A stretch of DNA of 44,084 bases from JBEEJZ01 sp046046915 (GTDB taxonomy: Bacteria > Pseudomonadota > Gammaproteobacteria > Burkholderiales > Burkholderiaceae_C), in the NCBI GenBank assembly GCA_046046915.1, contig JBJOIT010000027.1:1-44084 (forward strand), written 5' to 3'. The position numbers and the translations under genes were made by a program. Each line of letters begins with the position of its first letter. Position 1 is the first letter of the stretch. Positions 22,387 to 30,960 of this stretch are shown here, piece after piece. Under the pieces are notes generated by a model. The model worked only from the letters and a program-made list of their open reading frames with translations. It made no database searches and was not told the origin of the DNA.

Positions 22387-24072
22387 GTGAATGAAACTCT
22401 TGGTTTGAATGCCCTGGCCTTGTATGGCGCAGGCGCAGGTGCGCTCCTGTTGGGTCTTAAAAAAGTCAAGCAGCGCGCCGAGCTCTCGCTGGCCAAGCAC
22501 GGCTCGTTGGCGGGTCACCCGCGCAACGCCAGGCGTGTTGCAGCCCTGCTGCCCAGCTACTGCTACAGCGAGGCCCATGTGTTTGGGGTGGATGGTGCTC
22601 CTGAGGACATCATCCTGCGCCGTCGCATCGCCTTTGACAGCCTGGTCGAGCAGCTTCGCACCCGATTCCCTAAAAGCCAGCAGGCCAGCGCCGAAGTGGC
22701 CGACCAACTGTCGGACTTGCAATTTGTCAGTGCCTATCGCATTCCATTCCAGTTCCGCAAGCTGGCAGCCAAAGGGCTGAAGATCGGGTCGTTTGTGCAA
22801 TCCACCGCCGGCGTCACCCTGACTGATCTGGATGGCAACGTCTTGTTCGACCTGACCGGCTCTTATGGCGTCAACCTGCTGGGCAACGACGCCTACAAAG
22901 CCTGCATCGATGAGGGCGCAGGCCTGGTTCGCGAATTGGGCCCGGTGCTGGGCTCCTATCACCCGGTACTGGCCGACAACGTGTCGCGTCTGACCCGCAT
23001 TTCTGGCATGGACGAAGTGTCGTTTCACATGTCGGGCACCGAAGCTGTGATGCAGGCCGTGCGCCTGGCCCGCTACCACAGTGGGCGCGACAAGGTGCTG
23101 CGCTTTTGCGGCTCGTACCACGGCTGGTGGGGTGATGTGCAGCCCGGTGTGGGCAACCCCATGACCGCCAAAGACACCTTCACCCTGGCCGAAATGAGCG
23201 AGGCGACCCTGCGCGTGCTGCGCAACAGAAACGACATTGCCTGTGTCTTGATCAACCCCTTGCAGGCATTGCACCCCAATGCCGCAGCGCCCGGAGACTC
23301 GTCTTTGCTTGACAGCGGCCGCAAGGCTGGTTTTGACAAGGCGGCTTACACCGCGTGGCTGCGCAGCCTGCGTGAGATTTGCACGGCAAAAAACATCGCC
23401 CTGATTTTTGACGAGGTGTTTGTGGGCTTCAGGCTCGCCCCAGGCGGTGCGCAGGCCTACTTCGGCGTGCAAGCCGACATGGTGACCTACGGTAAAACCC
23501 TGGGGGGTGGCCTGCCCATCGGCGTGGTGTGTGGCAAGCGCGAGTGGATGAAGCGGTTTCGGGAGGATGCCCCAGCCGACATCTGCTTTGCACGTGGCAC
23601 CTTCAACTCCCATCCCTATGTCATGGGCGCCATGAACGCTTTTCTCAAGCGACTGGATCAGCCCGAAACACAAGCCTTGTATGTCGATCTGGACGAAACC
23701 TGGAACCGGCGCGCCCAGCTGCTGAACCAGCACCTCAAGGACGCAGGCATACCCGTCAAGGTGGCCAACATGTCCTCGATCTGGACCGTGATGTACACGC
23801 AGCCCGCTTGCTACAACTGGTTGTTTCAGCACTACTTGCGCCTGGAAGGACTGGCTTTGAGCTGGGTAGGGACAGGCCGCATCATCTTCAGCCTGAATTA
23901 CACCGAGCAGGATTTCGAGGAGGTCGTGCAGCGCTTCGTCCGCGCGGCACTGAAGATGCAGTCCGATGGCTGGTGGTGGACCGATGGGACTCTGACCAAC
24001 AAGGCGATCAAGCGTCGCATCCTTCGTGAATTGATCACAGCCAGGTTCCGGCGAACACAGCCGGAACTCTGA
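22387..24072 (+). CDS. class III PLP aminotransferase, glutamate-1-semialdehyde aminomutase-like, with long N-terminal extension
   Basis: A 561-aa fold-type I PLP enzyme. The first 120 or so residues precede the usual domain and include a hydrophobic stretch (ALALYGAGAGALLLGL) near the start, perhaps a membrane anchor. The catalytic domain has DLDGNVLFDLTGSYGVNLLG, HMSGTEAVMQAVRLAR and FCGSYHGWWGD, then IALIFDEVFVGFRL and the PLP lysine in VTYGKTLGGGLPIG. The EPV motif of related enzymes reads INPLQALHPN here. It is not hemL (too long, different context). Start GTG 22387 is preferred with AAGGTAG before it; TTG 22354 is possible. It neighbours psd and lipid genes, suggesting an aminolipid or acyl-amine role. 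Substrate unknown. Confidence 0.75.
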   Translation: MNETLGLNALALYGAGAGALLLGLKKVKQRAELSLAKHGSLAGHPRNARRVAALLPSYCYSEAHVFGVDGAPEDIILRRRIAFDSLVEQLRTRFPKSQQASAEVADQLSDLQFVSAYRIPFQFRKLAAKGLKIGSFVQSTAGVTLTDLDGNVLFDLTGSYGVNLLGNDAYKACIDEGAGLVRELGPVLGSYHPVLADNVSRLTRISGMDEVSFHMSGTEAVMQAVRLARYHSGRDKVLRFCGSYHGWWGDVQPGVGNPMTAKDTFTLAEMSEATLRVLRNRNDIACVLINPLQALHPNAAAPGDSSLLDSGRKAGFDKAAYTAWLRSLREICTAKNIALIFDEVFVGFRLAPGGAQAYFGVQADMVTYGKTLGGGLPIGVVCGKREWMKRFREDAPADICFARGTFNSHPYVMGAMNAFLKRLDQPETQALYVDLDETWNRRAQLLNQHLKDAGIPVKVANMSSIWTVMYTQPACYNWLFQHYLRLEGLALSWVGTGRIIFSLNYTEQDFEEVVQRFVRAALKMQSDGWWWTDGTLTNKAIKRRILRELITARFRRTQPEL

Positions 24073-24075
24073 ACA

Positions 24076-24684
24076 TCAGGCGTGGTTCACGCCTTTTCGT
24101 TGCTCAATCAGCTCTCCACGCAACAAGGCCAAAGGGGCCTTGTGGTAGAGCCAGATGTCGTGAAACGGGTCGGTCAGGATCTTGGTCATCCAGACCAGGC
24201 CGGCCATCACATCCTTGATGAAGAACAGATGGACGGTTCTGAACACCAGGCCGCCCACACCAACCGCCAACCACATCAGACCGGTGTTGCGCACAAAGTC
24301 TTCGAGCGAGACATGGGGCTCGACAAGACCTGCCAGGGTGGGATCCAGCAACAGCAGCAAAGGAGAACCCGCCCAAATCGCCAGTAAAACGATCTTGCGG
24401 CGCAGGTTGTAGCCGACCTTGATGTCTTCCTTGTGCTCATGTGTAGCCTGGTTAACGTGATCGTAGCCTTTGGGTTCAAAGAAAAAATGGCCAGCTTGGC
24501 GCGTGGTCATGGACACCAACCAGGCCACCAAGGCGGCCAGTGCGGGATCCGTGAACAGCAAGGCATAGGCCACCAGGAAACTGATGGCGCTGATCAGGTG
24601 CAGCGTCTGGTTGATGCGGCTGTGGTGGTAGTAACGATGGTCATCCCAGCGCTGGATAGACAGTTGCTTCAAAAATTCGGACAT
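24076..24684 (-). CDS. integral membrane protein with Mpo1/DUF962-like histidine motifs
   Basis: A 202-aa protein with about four to five hydrophobic segments. Near the N-terminus is RWDDHRYYHHSRINQTLHLISA and near residue 75 RQAGHFFFEPKGYDHVNQATHEHKED. The spacing H-x(4)-N-x(3)-H followed by GHFFFE recalls the Mpo1/DUF962 family, iron-dependent dioxygenases acting on 2-hydroxy fatty acids in yeast. The match is by eye and distant. ATG 24684 has GGAG 9 nt upstream; the frame continues 5' to 24729 but would add a non-homologous stretch. It follows ugd by 53 bases on the same strand, so they are probably cotranscribed. It is convergent with the aminotransferase, three bases apart. Confidence 0.65.
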   Translation of the reverse strand: MSEFLKQLSIQRWDDHRYYHHSRINQTLHLISAISFLVAYALLFTDPALAALVAWLVSMTTRQAGHFFFEPKGYDHVNQATHEHKEDIKVGYNLRRKIVLLAIWAGSPLLLLLDPTLAGLVEPHVSLEDFVRNTGLMWLAVGVGGLVFRTVHLFFIKDVMAGLVWMTKILTDPFHDIWLYHKAPLALLRGELIEQRKGVNHA

Positions 24685-24737
24685 GGACAAATACTCCTGT
24701 GGGTCAACAAAGGGGAAAACGGGGCACAACCGGGCAG

Positions 24738-26060
24738 TCAGCGCCCGATGGGGAAATACTCAAAGCCCATACCGCGCACCCACTGAGGGTCGTAGAGGTT
24801 GCGGCCATCAAAAATCAGCGGCTGCTTGAGCATGCTTTTCAGGGTGTCAAAGTCAGGACTGCGAAACTCTTTCCACTCCGTCACGATCACCAGTGCGTCT
24901 GCGTCCTGCAATGCGGCAGTCTGCGCATCTGCGAAGGTGAGCCTGTTTTCACCTGCATAGCGTTGGCGTACGTGGGGCGTAGCCACGGGGTCGTAAGCGG
25001 TCACGCTGGCACCAGCGGCCAGCAAATCATCGATCACCGTCAGGCTGCTGGCCTCTCGGGTGTCATCCGTGTTGGCTTTGAATGCCAGGCCCCACAGGGC
25101 AAAGTGCTTACCGGTGAGATCGTTGCCCATGCGCCGCATGACCTTGTCAGCCAGCACATGCTTTTGCTGGGCATTGGCAGCCTCGACGGCCTCTAGCACC
25201 TTGAGTTGCAAGCCGCCGTCCTGGGCAGCCGTCCGGATCAAGGCTTTCACGTCTTTCGGGAAACAGGAGCCGCCATAGCCGGCCCCGGCGTACAAAAAGT
25301 CGTAACCGATGCGTGGGTCGCTGCCAATGCCCTTGCGCACATGCTCGATATCGGCGCCCAGTTTTTCTGCCAGATTGGCCATCTCGTTCATAAAACTGAT
25401 GCGGGTCGCCAACATGGCGTTGGCAGCGTACTTGGTGAGCTCGGCGCTACGAATGTCCATCAGGATCAAGCGCTCATGGTGACGCTGAAAGGGCGCGTAC
25501 AGCGCACGCATATTGAGCGCCGCCTGTTCGTCATCACAGCCCAGAACGATGCGTCCAGGTCGCATGAAATCTTCAATGGCTGCGCCCTCTTTCAGGAACT
25601 CAGGGTTGGAGACCACGCTGAAGGGTGTGTCCACGCCGCGCAGCTGCAGCTCCTCTCGGATCGCGCTGCGAACGGCATCGGCAGTACCTACTGGCACTGT
25701 GCTCTTGTCGACCACAACCTTGTAGTCGTTCATGTAGCGGCCGATGTTGCGAGCCGCCTCCATCACGTACTGCACGTCAGCACTGCCATCCTCGCCGGGT
25801 GGCGTGCCGACGGCAATGAATTGAATGGTGCCAAAGCGGGCTGCGGCCTCCATGTCGTGGGTGAAATGCAAGCGACCCGCCTTGACGTTGCGCTGGACCA
25901 TGTCCTGCAGTCCGGGCTCATAAATTGGAATTTCGCCGCCCTGGAGAGCCTCGACTTTGTGTGCATCGGTATCGATGCACATCACATCATTGCCCACTTC
26001 AGACAGGCAAGTACCTGTAACCAGACCGACGTAGCCGGCCCCTATGACTGTGATCTTCAT
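24738..26060 (-). CDS. ugd: UDP-glucose 6-dehydrogenase
   Basis: A 440-aa cytosolic enzyme oxidising UDP-glucose to UDP-glucuronate with two NAD+. The Rossmann start is MKITVIGAGYVGLVTGTCLSE. VGTPPGEDGSADVQYV follows near 85, then NPEFLKEGAAIEDFMRPGRIV near 160. The catalytic Cys is in GAGYGGSCFPKDVKAL near 258, and the C-terminal domain has WGLAFKANTDDTREASS. ATG 26060 has AAGGTTTT just upstream; the longer frame to 26087 is not needed. Ugd feeds capsule and lipopolysaccharide sugars, and in Agrobacterium the glucuronosyl-diacylglycerol made by Agt. With a GT4 gene 3.3 kb away that link is plausible. No convincing Pho box was found before it. Confidence 0.95.
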   Translation of the reverse strand: MKITVIGAGYVGLVTGTCLSEVGNDVMCIDTDAHKVEALQGGEIPIYEPGLQDMVQRNVKAGRLHFTHDMEAAARFGTIQFIAVGTPPGEDGSADVQYVMEAARNIGRYMNDYKVVVDKSTVPVGTADAVRSAIREELQLRGVDTPFSVVSNPEFLKEGAAIEDFMRPGRIVLGCDDEQAALNMRALYAPFQRHHERLILMDIRSAELTKYAANAMLATRISFMNEMANLAEKLGADIEHVRKGIGSDPRIGYDFLYAGAGYGGSCFPKDVKALIRTAAQDGGLQLKVLEAVEAANAQQKHVLADKVMRRMGNDLTGKHFALWGLAFKANTDDTREASSLTVIDDLLAAGASVTAYDPVATPHVRQRYAGENRLTFADAQTAALQDADALVIVTEWKEFRSPDFDTLKSMLKQPLIFDGRNLYDPQWVRGMGFEYFPIGR

Positions 26061-26166
26061 AAAACCTTTTTTAAGCAATAACGCCAATCAAGTTTGGCTA
26101 GGTATTGCTAAGGTTTCATGACGAATCGCCTCGTATGCAGCCCTCTGAGAAAAAAAAGAGATACGT

Positions 26167-26385
26167 CTAAGCAGGCACTTTCACAGGCTTGCAGTCGTGG
26201 CAAAAAAACAAGGGGGAATTCAGGAATCGATGGATAGAGCCCTTGCTACGCAGCTTGTGCAGACCGCATTTGTAGCAACTCCTGGTGTCGCCAGTCGCCC
26301 CCATACCCTGAAAGGGGGAGCCGCTTGGTTTGGACTTGTAGCGCAAACCGGTTTCAGAAATTTCCGTCGTTTCTGTCTTGTACAT
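26167..26385 (-). CDS. small zinc-ribbon-like protein, 72 aa
   Basis: An uncharacterised 72-residue protein. It has two CxxC pairs, Cys37-Cys40 (CYKC) and Cys62-Cys65 (CHDC), 21 residues apart, as in a zinc ribbon or knuckle. A basic segment (HKLRSKGSIHRF) lies between them. The N-terminal 35 residues are polar and Gly/Ser/Thr-rich and probably flexible. ATG 26385 has GGAG five bases upstream, and the frame is a clean fit between ugd and phoR, each about 110 bases away. A minus-strand T-run follows shortly after its stop but without a strong stem. DNA/RNA binding is possible; function is not known. Confidence 0.7.
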   Translation of the reverse strand: MYKTETTEISETGLRYKSKPSGSPFQGMGATGDTRSCYKCGLHKLRSKGSIHRFLNSPLFFCHDCKPVKVPA

Positions 26386-26494
26386 CCAGGCTCCAATTCA
26401 TCGTGGTGCACCCATTCTGATGTGCTGGCATGGCAGATTAATGACGGTGCCATCACACCCTTTGGAGGCACAGGAGCGGTGATGAGAGAGAGAT

Positions 26495-27817
26495 TTACCC
26501 TAGTGGGCGTACACGACTGGGAGGAAAAGACATGGAGAAACAGGAACCTTGTCCGGGGGTGCTGTCGATTTCCAGCAAAGCGCCGTGGCGCTGGGCAACA
26601 TGCTTGACGATCGCCAAACCCAAGCCTGTGCCACCTGTGTCACGCGAACGGCTCTGGTCCACACGATAAAAGCGTTCTGTCAGGCGAGGAATGTGCTCCG
26701 GCGCGATGCCCGGCCCGGAGTCTTTGACGGCAAAACGAACGCGATCATCTGCCAACAGGCTGCAGCTGATGGTGATGCGCCCACCGGTTGGGGTGTAACG
26801 CACCGCATTGCTCACCAGGTTGGACAGCGCACTCAAGACTTCGCGAAAGGAAGCTGCCAGCTCTCCCGCAAAGCCATCTTCCAACACCAGCTCTTGGTTG
26901 AGCCCTATCGCCTGGGACAAGGCCAAGCCCTCACTTTGCAGAGTCTCGAGCAAACTGGGTATCGACACCCACTCACTCATCCCAGGAGCGGGCGCGCCTT
27001 CTAATCGCGACAAGGTCAGAAGGTCACTGACCAGGGTTTGCATGCGATCGGCCTGTTGCCCCATGAGCTCCAAATAACGAGCGGCATCATCGCGGCTCAA
27101 TTCAATGGTTTGTAGCGTTTCAATAAAGCCCGACAACACTGTTAACGGGGTTCGGATCTCATGCGATACGTTTGCCACAAAGTCACGACGCATGGCCTCT
27201 GCTTGCTCAAGTGCTGTGATGTCCCTTGACAAAAGTAGTTGCCGTCCATCCCCATAGCCATGCAAGCGCACAGACAATTGAACAGGCCTGGCGATCGAAC
27301 TGTTACGCCCAGGCATGACAAGTTCCTGCCTGTAGTTACCAGAAGAGTAGTAGGCCGCAAAGCCGGGGTCGCGCACCAGATTGCCAAAGTGTTGCATCAG
27401 GTCACGATGAGACTCCAACCCAAAGTAAACCCCAGCCACCTGGTTAAACCATTCGATACGCCCTTCGGAATCGAGCAGGACCACGCCATTGGGCGAAGCC
27501 TGAAAAGCGGCCAAAAAGTCTTGCAGCCGCTGTTCCGCCACCTTGATTTTTTGATCGCGATGACGAATCAAGGATCGAACCCGGTCCGACACCTCGCCCC
27601 ACATGCCAGCGTTAAAAATGGGTTCGTTCAGATCACCCACGCGCAACCAACGCAACACCCGACCTGCACGTGCGGCATCAATGACTAACCAGGCCAAAGA
27701 ACCTAGCGACGCTCCAACAAGCACATCATCAACAGACAGGCCATTACGAGTGACCAACGAGTAGGCAGCCACCCCTATGGCCTGCAACACCAACAGGCCG
27801 AAAAAACGAAGAAACAT
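26495..27817 (-). CDS. phoR: phosphate regulon sensor histidine kinase
   Basis: A 440-aa inner-membrane kinase. Two short N-terminal hydrophobic segments (residues 4-20 and 32-48) are followed by a basic linker and a PAS domain (about 100-205, LAAFQASPNGVVLLDSEGRIEWFN). The HisKA domain carries the phospho-acceptor His219 in FVANVSHEIRTPL. The ATPase domain has N (NLVSNAVRY), G1 (KDSGPGIAP) and G2 (DTGGTGLGLAIVKHV) boxes. PhoR phosphorylates PhoB when Pst/PhoU signal low phosphate. It starts six bases after the phoB stop, at the end of the pst-pho run, with no extra sensor domain in the periplasm, as usual for PhoR. Confidence 0.95.
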   Translation of the reverse strand: MFLRFFGLLVLQAIGVAAYSLVTRNGLSVDDVLVGASLGSLAWLVIDAARAGRVLRWLRVGDLNEPIFNAGMWGEVSDRVRSLIRHRDQKIKVAEQRLQDFLAAFQASPNGVVLLDSEGRIEWFNQVAGVYFGLESHRDLMQHFGNLVRDPGFAAYYSSGNYRQELVMPGRNSSIARPVQLSVRLHGYGDGRQLLLSRDITALEQAEAMRRDFVANVSHEIRTPLTVLSGFIETLQTIELSRDDAARYLELMGQQADRMQTLVSDLLTLSRLEGAPAPGMSEWVSIPSLLETLQSEGLALSQAIGLNQELVLEDGFAGELAASFREVLSALSNLVSNAVRYTPTGGRITISCSLLADDRVRFAVKDSGPGIAPEHIPRLTERFYRVDQSRSRDTGGTGLGLAIVKHVAQRHGALLEIDSTPGQGSCFSMSFPPSRVRPLG

Positions 27818-27822
27818 GTGGA

Positions 27823-28545
27823 TCAGGCAGCAGCAGCGGCGGATGTACTCTGAACCACGGCGCTGGCGCTCAGCCTGTAGCCAGCACCCCGAACGGTCTC
27901 GATCATGGCACCAGCAGTACCCAGGGCTTCGCGCAGACGTTTGACGTGTACGTCCACGGTGCGTTCCTCAATATAAACATGGTCCCCCCACACCTTGTCT
28001 AGCAGCTGCGCACGGCTGTGTACACGCTCTGCATTGCGCATGAGGTGGTGAAGAAGCTTGAACTCGGTCGGGCCCAACTTAAGAACACGATCCTGGAAAC
28101 TCACCCTGTGGGTTTCGGCGTCTAGTGCCAACTCACCAACCTGCACGGGTCCGGCTGTCGGCTCTGGTGCCCTCCGGCGCAAAACTGCCCGGATACGCGC
28201 CAGCAACTCGCGTGTCGAGAAAGGTTTGGCAATGTAGTCATCAGCACCAGCGTCCAAACCGGCCACACGATCAGCCTCATCGCCTCGCGCAGTCAACATG
28301 ATGATGGGCACAGCTTTGGTACGCGGGTGGCTTCGCCAGCGTCGTGCGAGCGTCAAGCCAGACTCACCCGGCAACATCCAGTCCAGCAGAACCACGTCCG
28401 GCAGGGAGGCATCGATCTCAGCCTGTGCGGTCATGCTGTCCATCGCCCAGGTGGGCTGAAAACCGTGGTGACGCAAGTTGACCGATATCAACTCGGCCAC
28501 TGCAGGCTCGTCTTCGACAATCAGGACACCTGGCATGCGCCTCAT
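27823..28545 (-). CDS. phoB: phosphate regulon response regulator
   Basis: A 240-aa OmpR/PhoB-family activator. The receiver domain (about 5-125) has the acidic pair EDE (11-13), phospho-acceptor Asp55 in VVLLDWMLPG, Thr in MLTARGDEAD and Lys in YIAKPFSTRELLAR. The winged-helix domain (about 140-232) includes LGPTEFKLLHHLM and the recognition block EERTVDVHVKRLREAL, followed by GAGYRL. The tail is Ala/Ser-rich. ATG 28545 overlaps the phoU stop as ATGA; a second ATG at 28536 is possible. It should bind the 11-bp repeats listed here upstream of plcP, pstS, ppk, the olsB operon and ppk2. Confidence 0.96.
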   Translation of the reverse strand: MRRMPGVLIVEDEPAVAELISVNLRHHGFQPTWAMDSMTAQAEIDASLPDVVLLDWMLPGESGLTLARRWRSHPRTKAVPIIMLTARGDEADRVAGLDAGADDYIAKPFSTRELLARIRAVLRRRAPEPTAGPVQVGELALDAETHRVSFQDRVLKLGPTEFKLLHHLMRNAERVHSRAQLLDKVWGDHVYIEERTVDVHVKRLREALGTAGAMIETVRGAGYRLSASAVVQSTSAAAAA

Positions 28546-29243
28546 TTCAGGACCGACTCCACCTGTGCAATAGAGGTGTGGCGCACGTCCTCACCCTTGA
28601 CCACATAAATGGTGAATTCGCCAATATTCTTGGCGTGGTCACCGATGCGCTCGATCGCTTTGGCCAAAAACAGCAAATCCAGACTAGCGGAAATGGTGCG
28701 AGGGTCTTCCATCATATAAGTGATGAGCTTGCGAACAAAGCCATCAAACTCTTTGTCGATCAAGTCATCTTCCTTCAGGATGCCCACCGCCGCGTTGGTG
28801 TCCAGGCGGGCAAACGCGTCGAGTGACTTGCGCAACAAACCGGATGCAAGTTCTGCGGCCACACGCAGCTCCGTGCAAGGCAGGGTACGAGCAGAACCGC
28901 TTTCGATGATGGAACGCACCATGCGAGCGATCTTGTTCGCTTCATCACCCACACGCTCAAGGTTGGCTGTGGTTTTGGATATGGCCATCAGCAAACGCAG
29001 GTCGCGAGCGGTAGGCTGGCGCCGGCCAATGATGCTGGCCAGGTCACGGTCAATCTCGACCTCCATGGCGTTGACCCTGGCTTCAGTCTCCATCACCTGA
29101 ACTGCGGCTTCGGTACTGAACTGTGACAGCGCGTAAATGGCGCGCTGGATCTGATTTTCGACCAGACCGCCCAGCTCCATGACGCGGGCAGAAACCGCAT
29201 TCAATTCGCTGTCAAACTGACTGGAAAGGTGTTTATCGGGCAT
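28542..29243 (-). CDS. phoU: phosphate signalling protein PhoU
   Basis: A 233-aa cytoplasmic all-helical protein made of two three-helix repeats, each with the metal-binding signature E/D-x3-D of PhoU: TTANLERVGDEANKIARM near 85 and KAIERIGDHAKNIGEF near 190. PhoU links the PstSCAB transporter to PhoR and keeps the Pho response off when phosphate is ample. ATG 29243 has AAGGAGA five to six bases upstream; upstream in-frame extension to 29345 lies inside pstB and is ignored. It sits 10 bases after the pstB stop and overlaps phoB by four bases. Confidence 0.95.
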   Translation of the reverse strand: MPDKHLSSQFDSELNAVSARVMELGGLVENQIQRAIYALSQFSTEAAVQVMETEARVNAMEVEIDRDLASIIGRRQPTARDLRLLMAISKTTANLERVGDEANKIARMVRSIIESGSARTLPCTELRVAAELASGLLRKSLDAFARLDTNAAVGILKEDDLIDKEFDGFVRKLITYMMEDPRTISASLDLLFLAKAIERIGDHAKNIGEFTIYVVKGEDVRHTSIAQVESVLK

Positions 29244-29253
29244 CTTGCTCTCC

Positions 29254-30030
29254 TTAGCCAAAGCGGCCGGTAATGTAGTCTTCTGTTTCTTTGCGATTAG
29301 GCTTGAAGAAGATCTGTTCAGTCTTGCCAAATTCCACCAAGTCACCCAGATACATGTAAGCCGTGTAGTCGCTGCAACGCGCGGCCTGCTGCATGTTGTG
29401 GGTCACGATGGCAATCGTGTAGTCACTCTTGAGCTCGTGCACCAGTTCTTCAACCTTGCCCGTAGAGATCGGATCCAGGGCAGATGTGGGCTCATCGAGC
29501 AGCAAAACAGAAGGCTTCACTGCCACACTGCGGGCAATGCACAAGCGCTGCTGTTGACCACCTGACAAAGACAAACCACTTTGATTGAGCTTGTCTTTGA
29601 CTTCAGTCCACAGCGCTGCCTTACTCAAGGCCCACTCCACACGGTCATCCATCTCGCTAGTTGACAAGTTTTCGTACAGCTTCACGCCAAAAGCGATGTT
29701 GTCATAAATGGACATCGGGAACGGCGTCGGTTTCTGGAAGACCATACCGATACGTGCACGTAGCAGGTTGATGTCCTGCTTGGGGTCCAGGATGTTTTGG
29801 CCGTAGAAATTGATGCTGCCCTCGGCACGTTGGCCGGGATACAGGCTGTACATGCGGTTCAGGGTACGTAATAGGGTGGATTTGCCGCAGCCAGAAGGGC
29901 CGATGAAGGCAGTCACCTTCTTCTCTTCGATATCGAGATTGATGTTTTTCAGGCCGTGAAAGGTGCCGTAAAAAAAGTTGAGGTCGCGCAACTCAAGCGC
30001 ATTTTTTGCGGGGGTGGCGGTGGAAGTCAT
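29254..30030 (-). CDS. pstB: phosphate ABC transporter ATP-binding protein
   Basis: A 258-aa ATPase of the high-affinity phosphate importer. The Walker A motif GPSGCGKST spans residues 44-52, the Q-loop is in GMVFQKPTPFPMSIYDN, and the ABC signature is LSGGQQQRLCIAR. Walker B is VLLLDEPTSALDP and the switch His is in IVTHNMQQAAR. FQKPTPFPMSIYDNIAFGV is characteristic of PstB. ATG 30030 (MTSTATPAKNALELRD) is chosen over the longer frame to 30126, which overlaps pstA. It lies 52 bases after the pstA stop in the pst operon. Confidence 0.97.
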   Translation of the reverse strand: MTSTATPAKNALELRDLNFFYGTFHGLKNINLDIEEKKVTAFIGPSGCGKSTLLRTLNRMYSLYPGQRAEGSINFYGQNILDPKQDINLLRARIGMVFQKPTPFPMSIYDNIAFGVKLYENLSTSEMDDRVEWALSKAALWTEVKDKLNQSGLSLSGGQQQRLCIARSVAVKPSVLLLDEPTSALDPISTGKVEELVHELKSDYTIAIVTHNMQQAARCSDYTAYMYLGDLVEFGKTEQIFFKPNRKETEDYITGRFG

Positions 30031-30082
30031 ATTTCGTATTTCCGTGAGGTAAGTTGTTTGATGGGCGTCGAGCACGATGAGC

Positions 30083-30937
30083 TCAGCCAGATGCCTTTTC
30101 ACGCAAGAACACTCGTGCCACCACATTAAGCAAGAGCACGGACAAGGTAATCAACAGCGCACCGCCCCAAGCCAAACGGATCCAGTTCTCGTAGGGGCTC
30201 ATGGCAAATTGGAAAATCACCACCGGCAAATTGGCCATGGGCTTGCTCATGTCGGTGCTGAAGAACTGATTGTTCAGTGCGGTAAACAACAGTGGTGCCG
30301 TCTCGCCACTGATGCGGGCCACAGCCAACAACAAGCCGGTCATGACGCCACTTTTGGCCGCCCGCAAAGTCACCATGGTGGCAACTTTCCAACGCGGGGC
30401 GCCCAGAGCAAAGGCCGCTTCACGCAGGCTTCCAGGAACCAGGCGCAGCATGTTTTCAGTGGTGCGCACCACCACTGGCACTGCGATCAAGGACAAAGCC
30501 AAGCTACCGGCCCAACCAGAAAAAGTACCCACCGTTGCCACGGCAATGGCGTAAACAAACAAGCCCAACACGATGGAGGGCGCAGACAGCATGATGTCGG
30601 TCACAAAGCGGGTCAGCTCGGCGGTTTTGCTCTGGTCTCCATACTCGGCAAGGTAGACGCCCGCCAGTATGCCCACAGGCGTGGAAACCAGAACAGAGAA
30701 ACCCACCATCAGCAAGCTACCCACAATGGCATTGGCCAGCCCGCCGCCCTCTGTTCCCGGCGCGGGGGTGGATTGCGTGAACATGTTCAGGTCCAGCGCG
30801 GCCAGACCGTTGCTGAACAACACAATCAGGATCCACAGCAAAACGACCAAGCCCAAGACCATAGATCCCATCGACAACGTGAGACCAACCGTGTTGGCAA
30901 GGCGCCTGCTGCGGTACAAACTTTGATTGAATTCCAT
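30083..30937 (-). CDS. pstA: phosphate ABC transporter permease PstA
   Basis: A 284-aa inner-membrane permease with six predicted helices. The family N-terminus is followed by LSMGSMVLGLVVLLWILIVLF, and the long periplasmic part by GGLANAIVGSLLMV. The EAA loop contacting PstB is PGSLREAAFALGAPRWKVATMVTLRAAKSGVMTG. ARISGETAPLLFTA is diagnostic for PstA. ATG 30937 reads MEFNQSLYRSRRLANTV. It is 23 bases downstream of the pstC stop, within the pst operon. Confidence 0.96.
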   Translation of the reverse strand: MEFNQSLYRSRRLANTVGLTLSMGSMVLGLVVLLWILIVLFSNGLAALDLNMFTQSTPAPGTEGGGLANAIVGSLLMVGFSVLVSTPVGILAGVYLAEYGDQSKTAELTRFVTDIMLSAPSIVLGLFVYAIAVATVGTFSGWAGSLALSLIAVPVVVRTTENMLRLVPGSLREAAFALGAPRWKVATMVTLRAAKSGVMTGLLLAVARISGETAPLLFTALNNQFFSTDMSKPMANLPVVIFQFAMSPYENWIRLAWGGALLITLSVLLLNVVARVFLREKASG

Positions 30938-30960
30938 AATTTATTGCCTTGCGTTAGTAC

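Noticed and set aside
21413..22390. A 325-codon plus-strand frame across psd
   Set aside because: The minus strand encodes phosphatidylserine decarboxylase with all key residues; the plus-strand frame has no family features.
22339..23832. A 497-codon open frame opposite the aminotransferase
   Set aside because: Antisense shadow in GC-rich coding DNA; it also overlaps the psd start and has no domain or ribosome site.
22387..24072. Aminotransferase considered as hemL (glutamate-1-semialdehyde aminomutase)
   Set aside because: It is about 130 residues longer than HemL, has an altered EPV motif, and its neighbours are lipid rather than tetrapyrrole genes.
25206..26081. A 291-codon plus-strand frame opposite ugd
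   Set aside because: No protein features; ugd on the other strand is complete.
26061..26166. Possible Pho box upstream of ugd (TCGTCAT)
   Set aside because: Only one half-site is seen, with no second heptamer 11 bases away.
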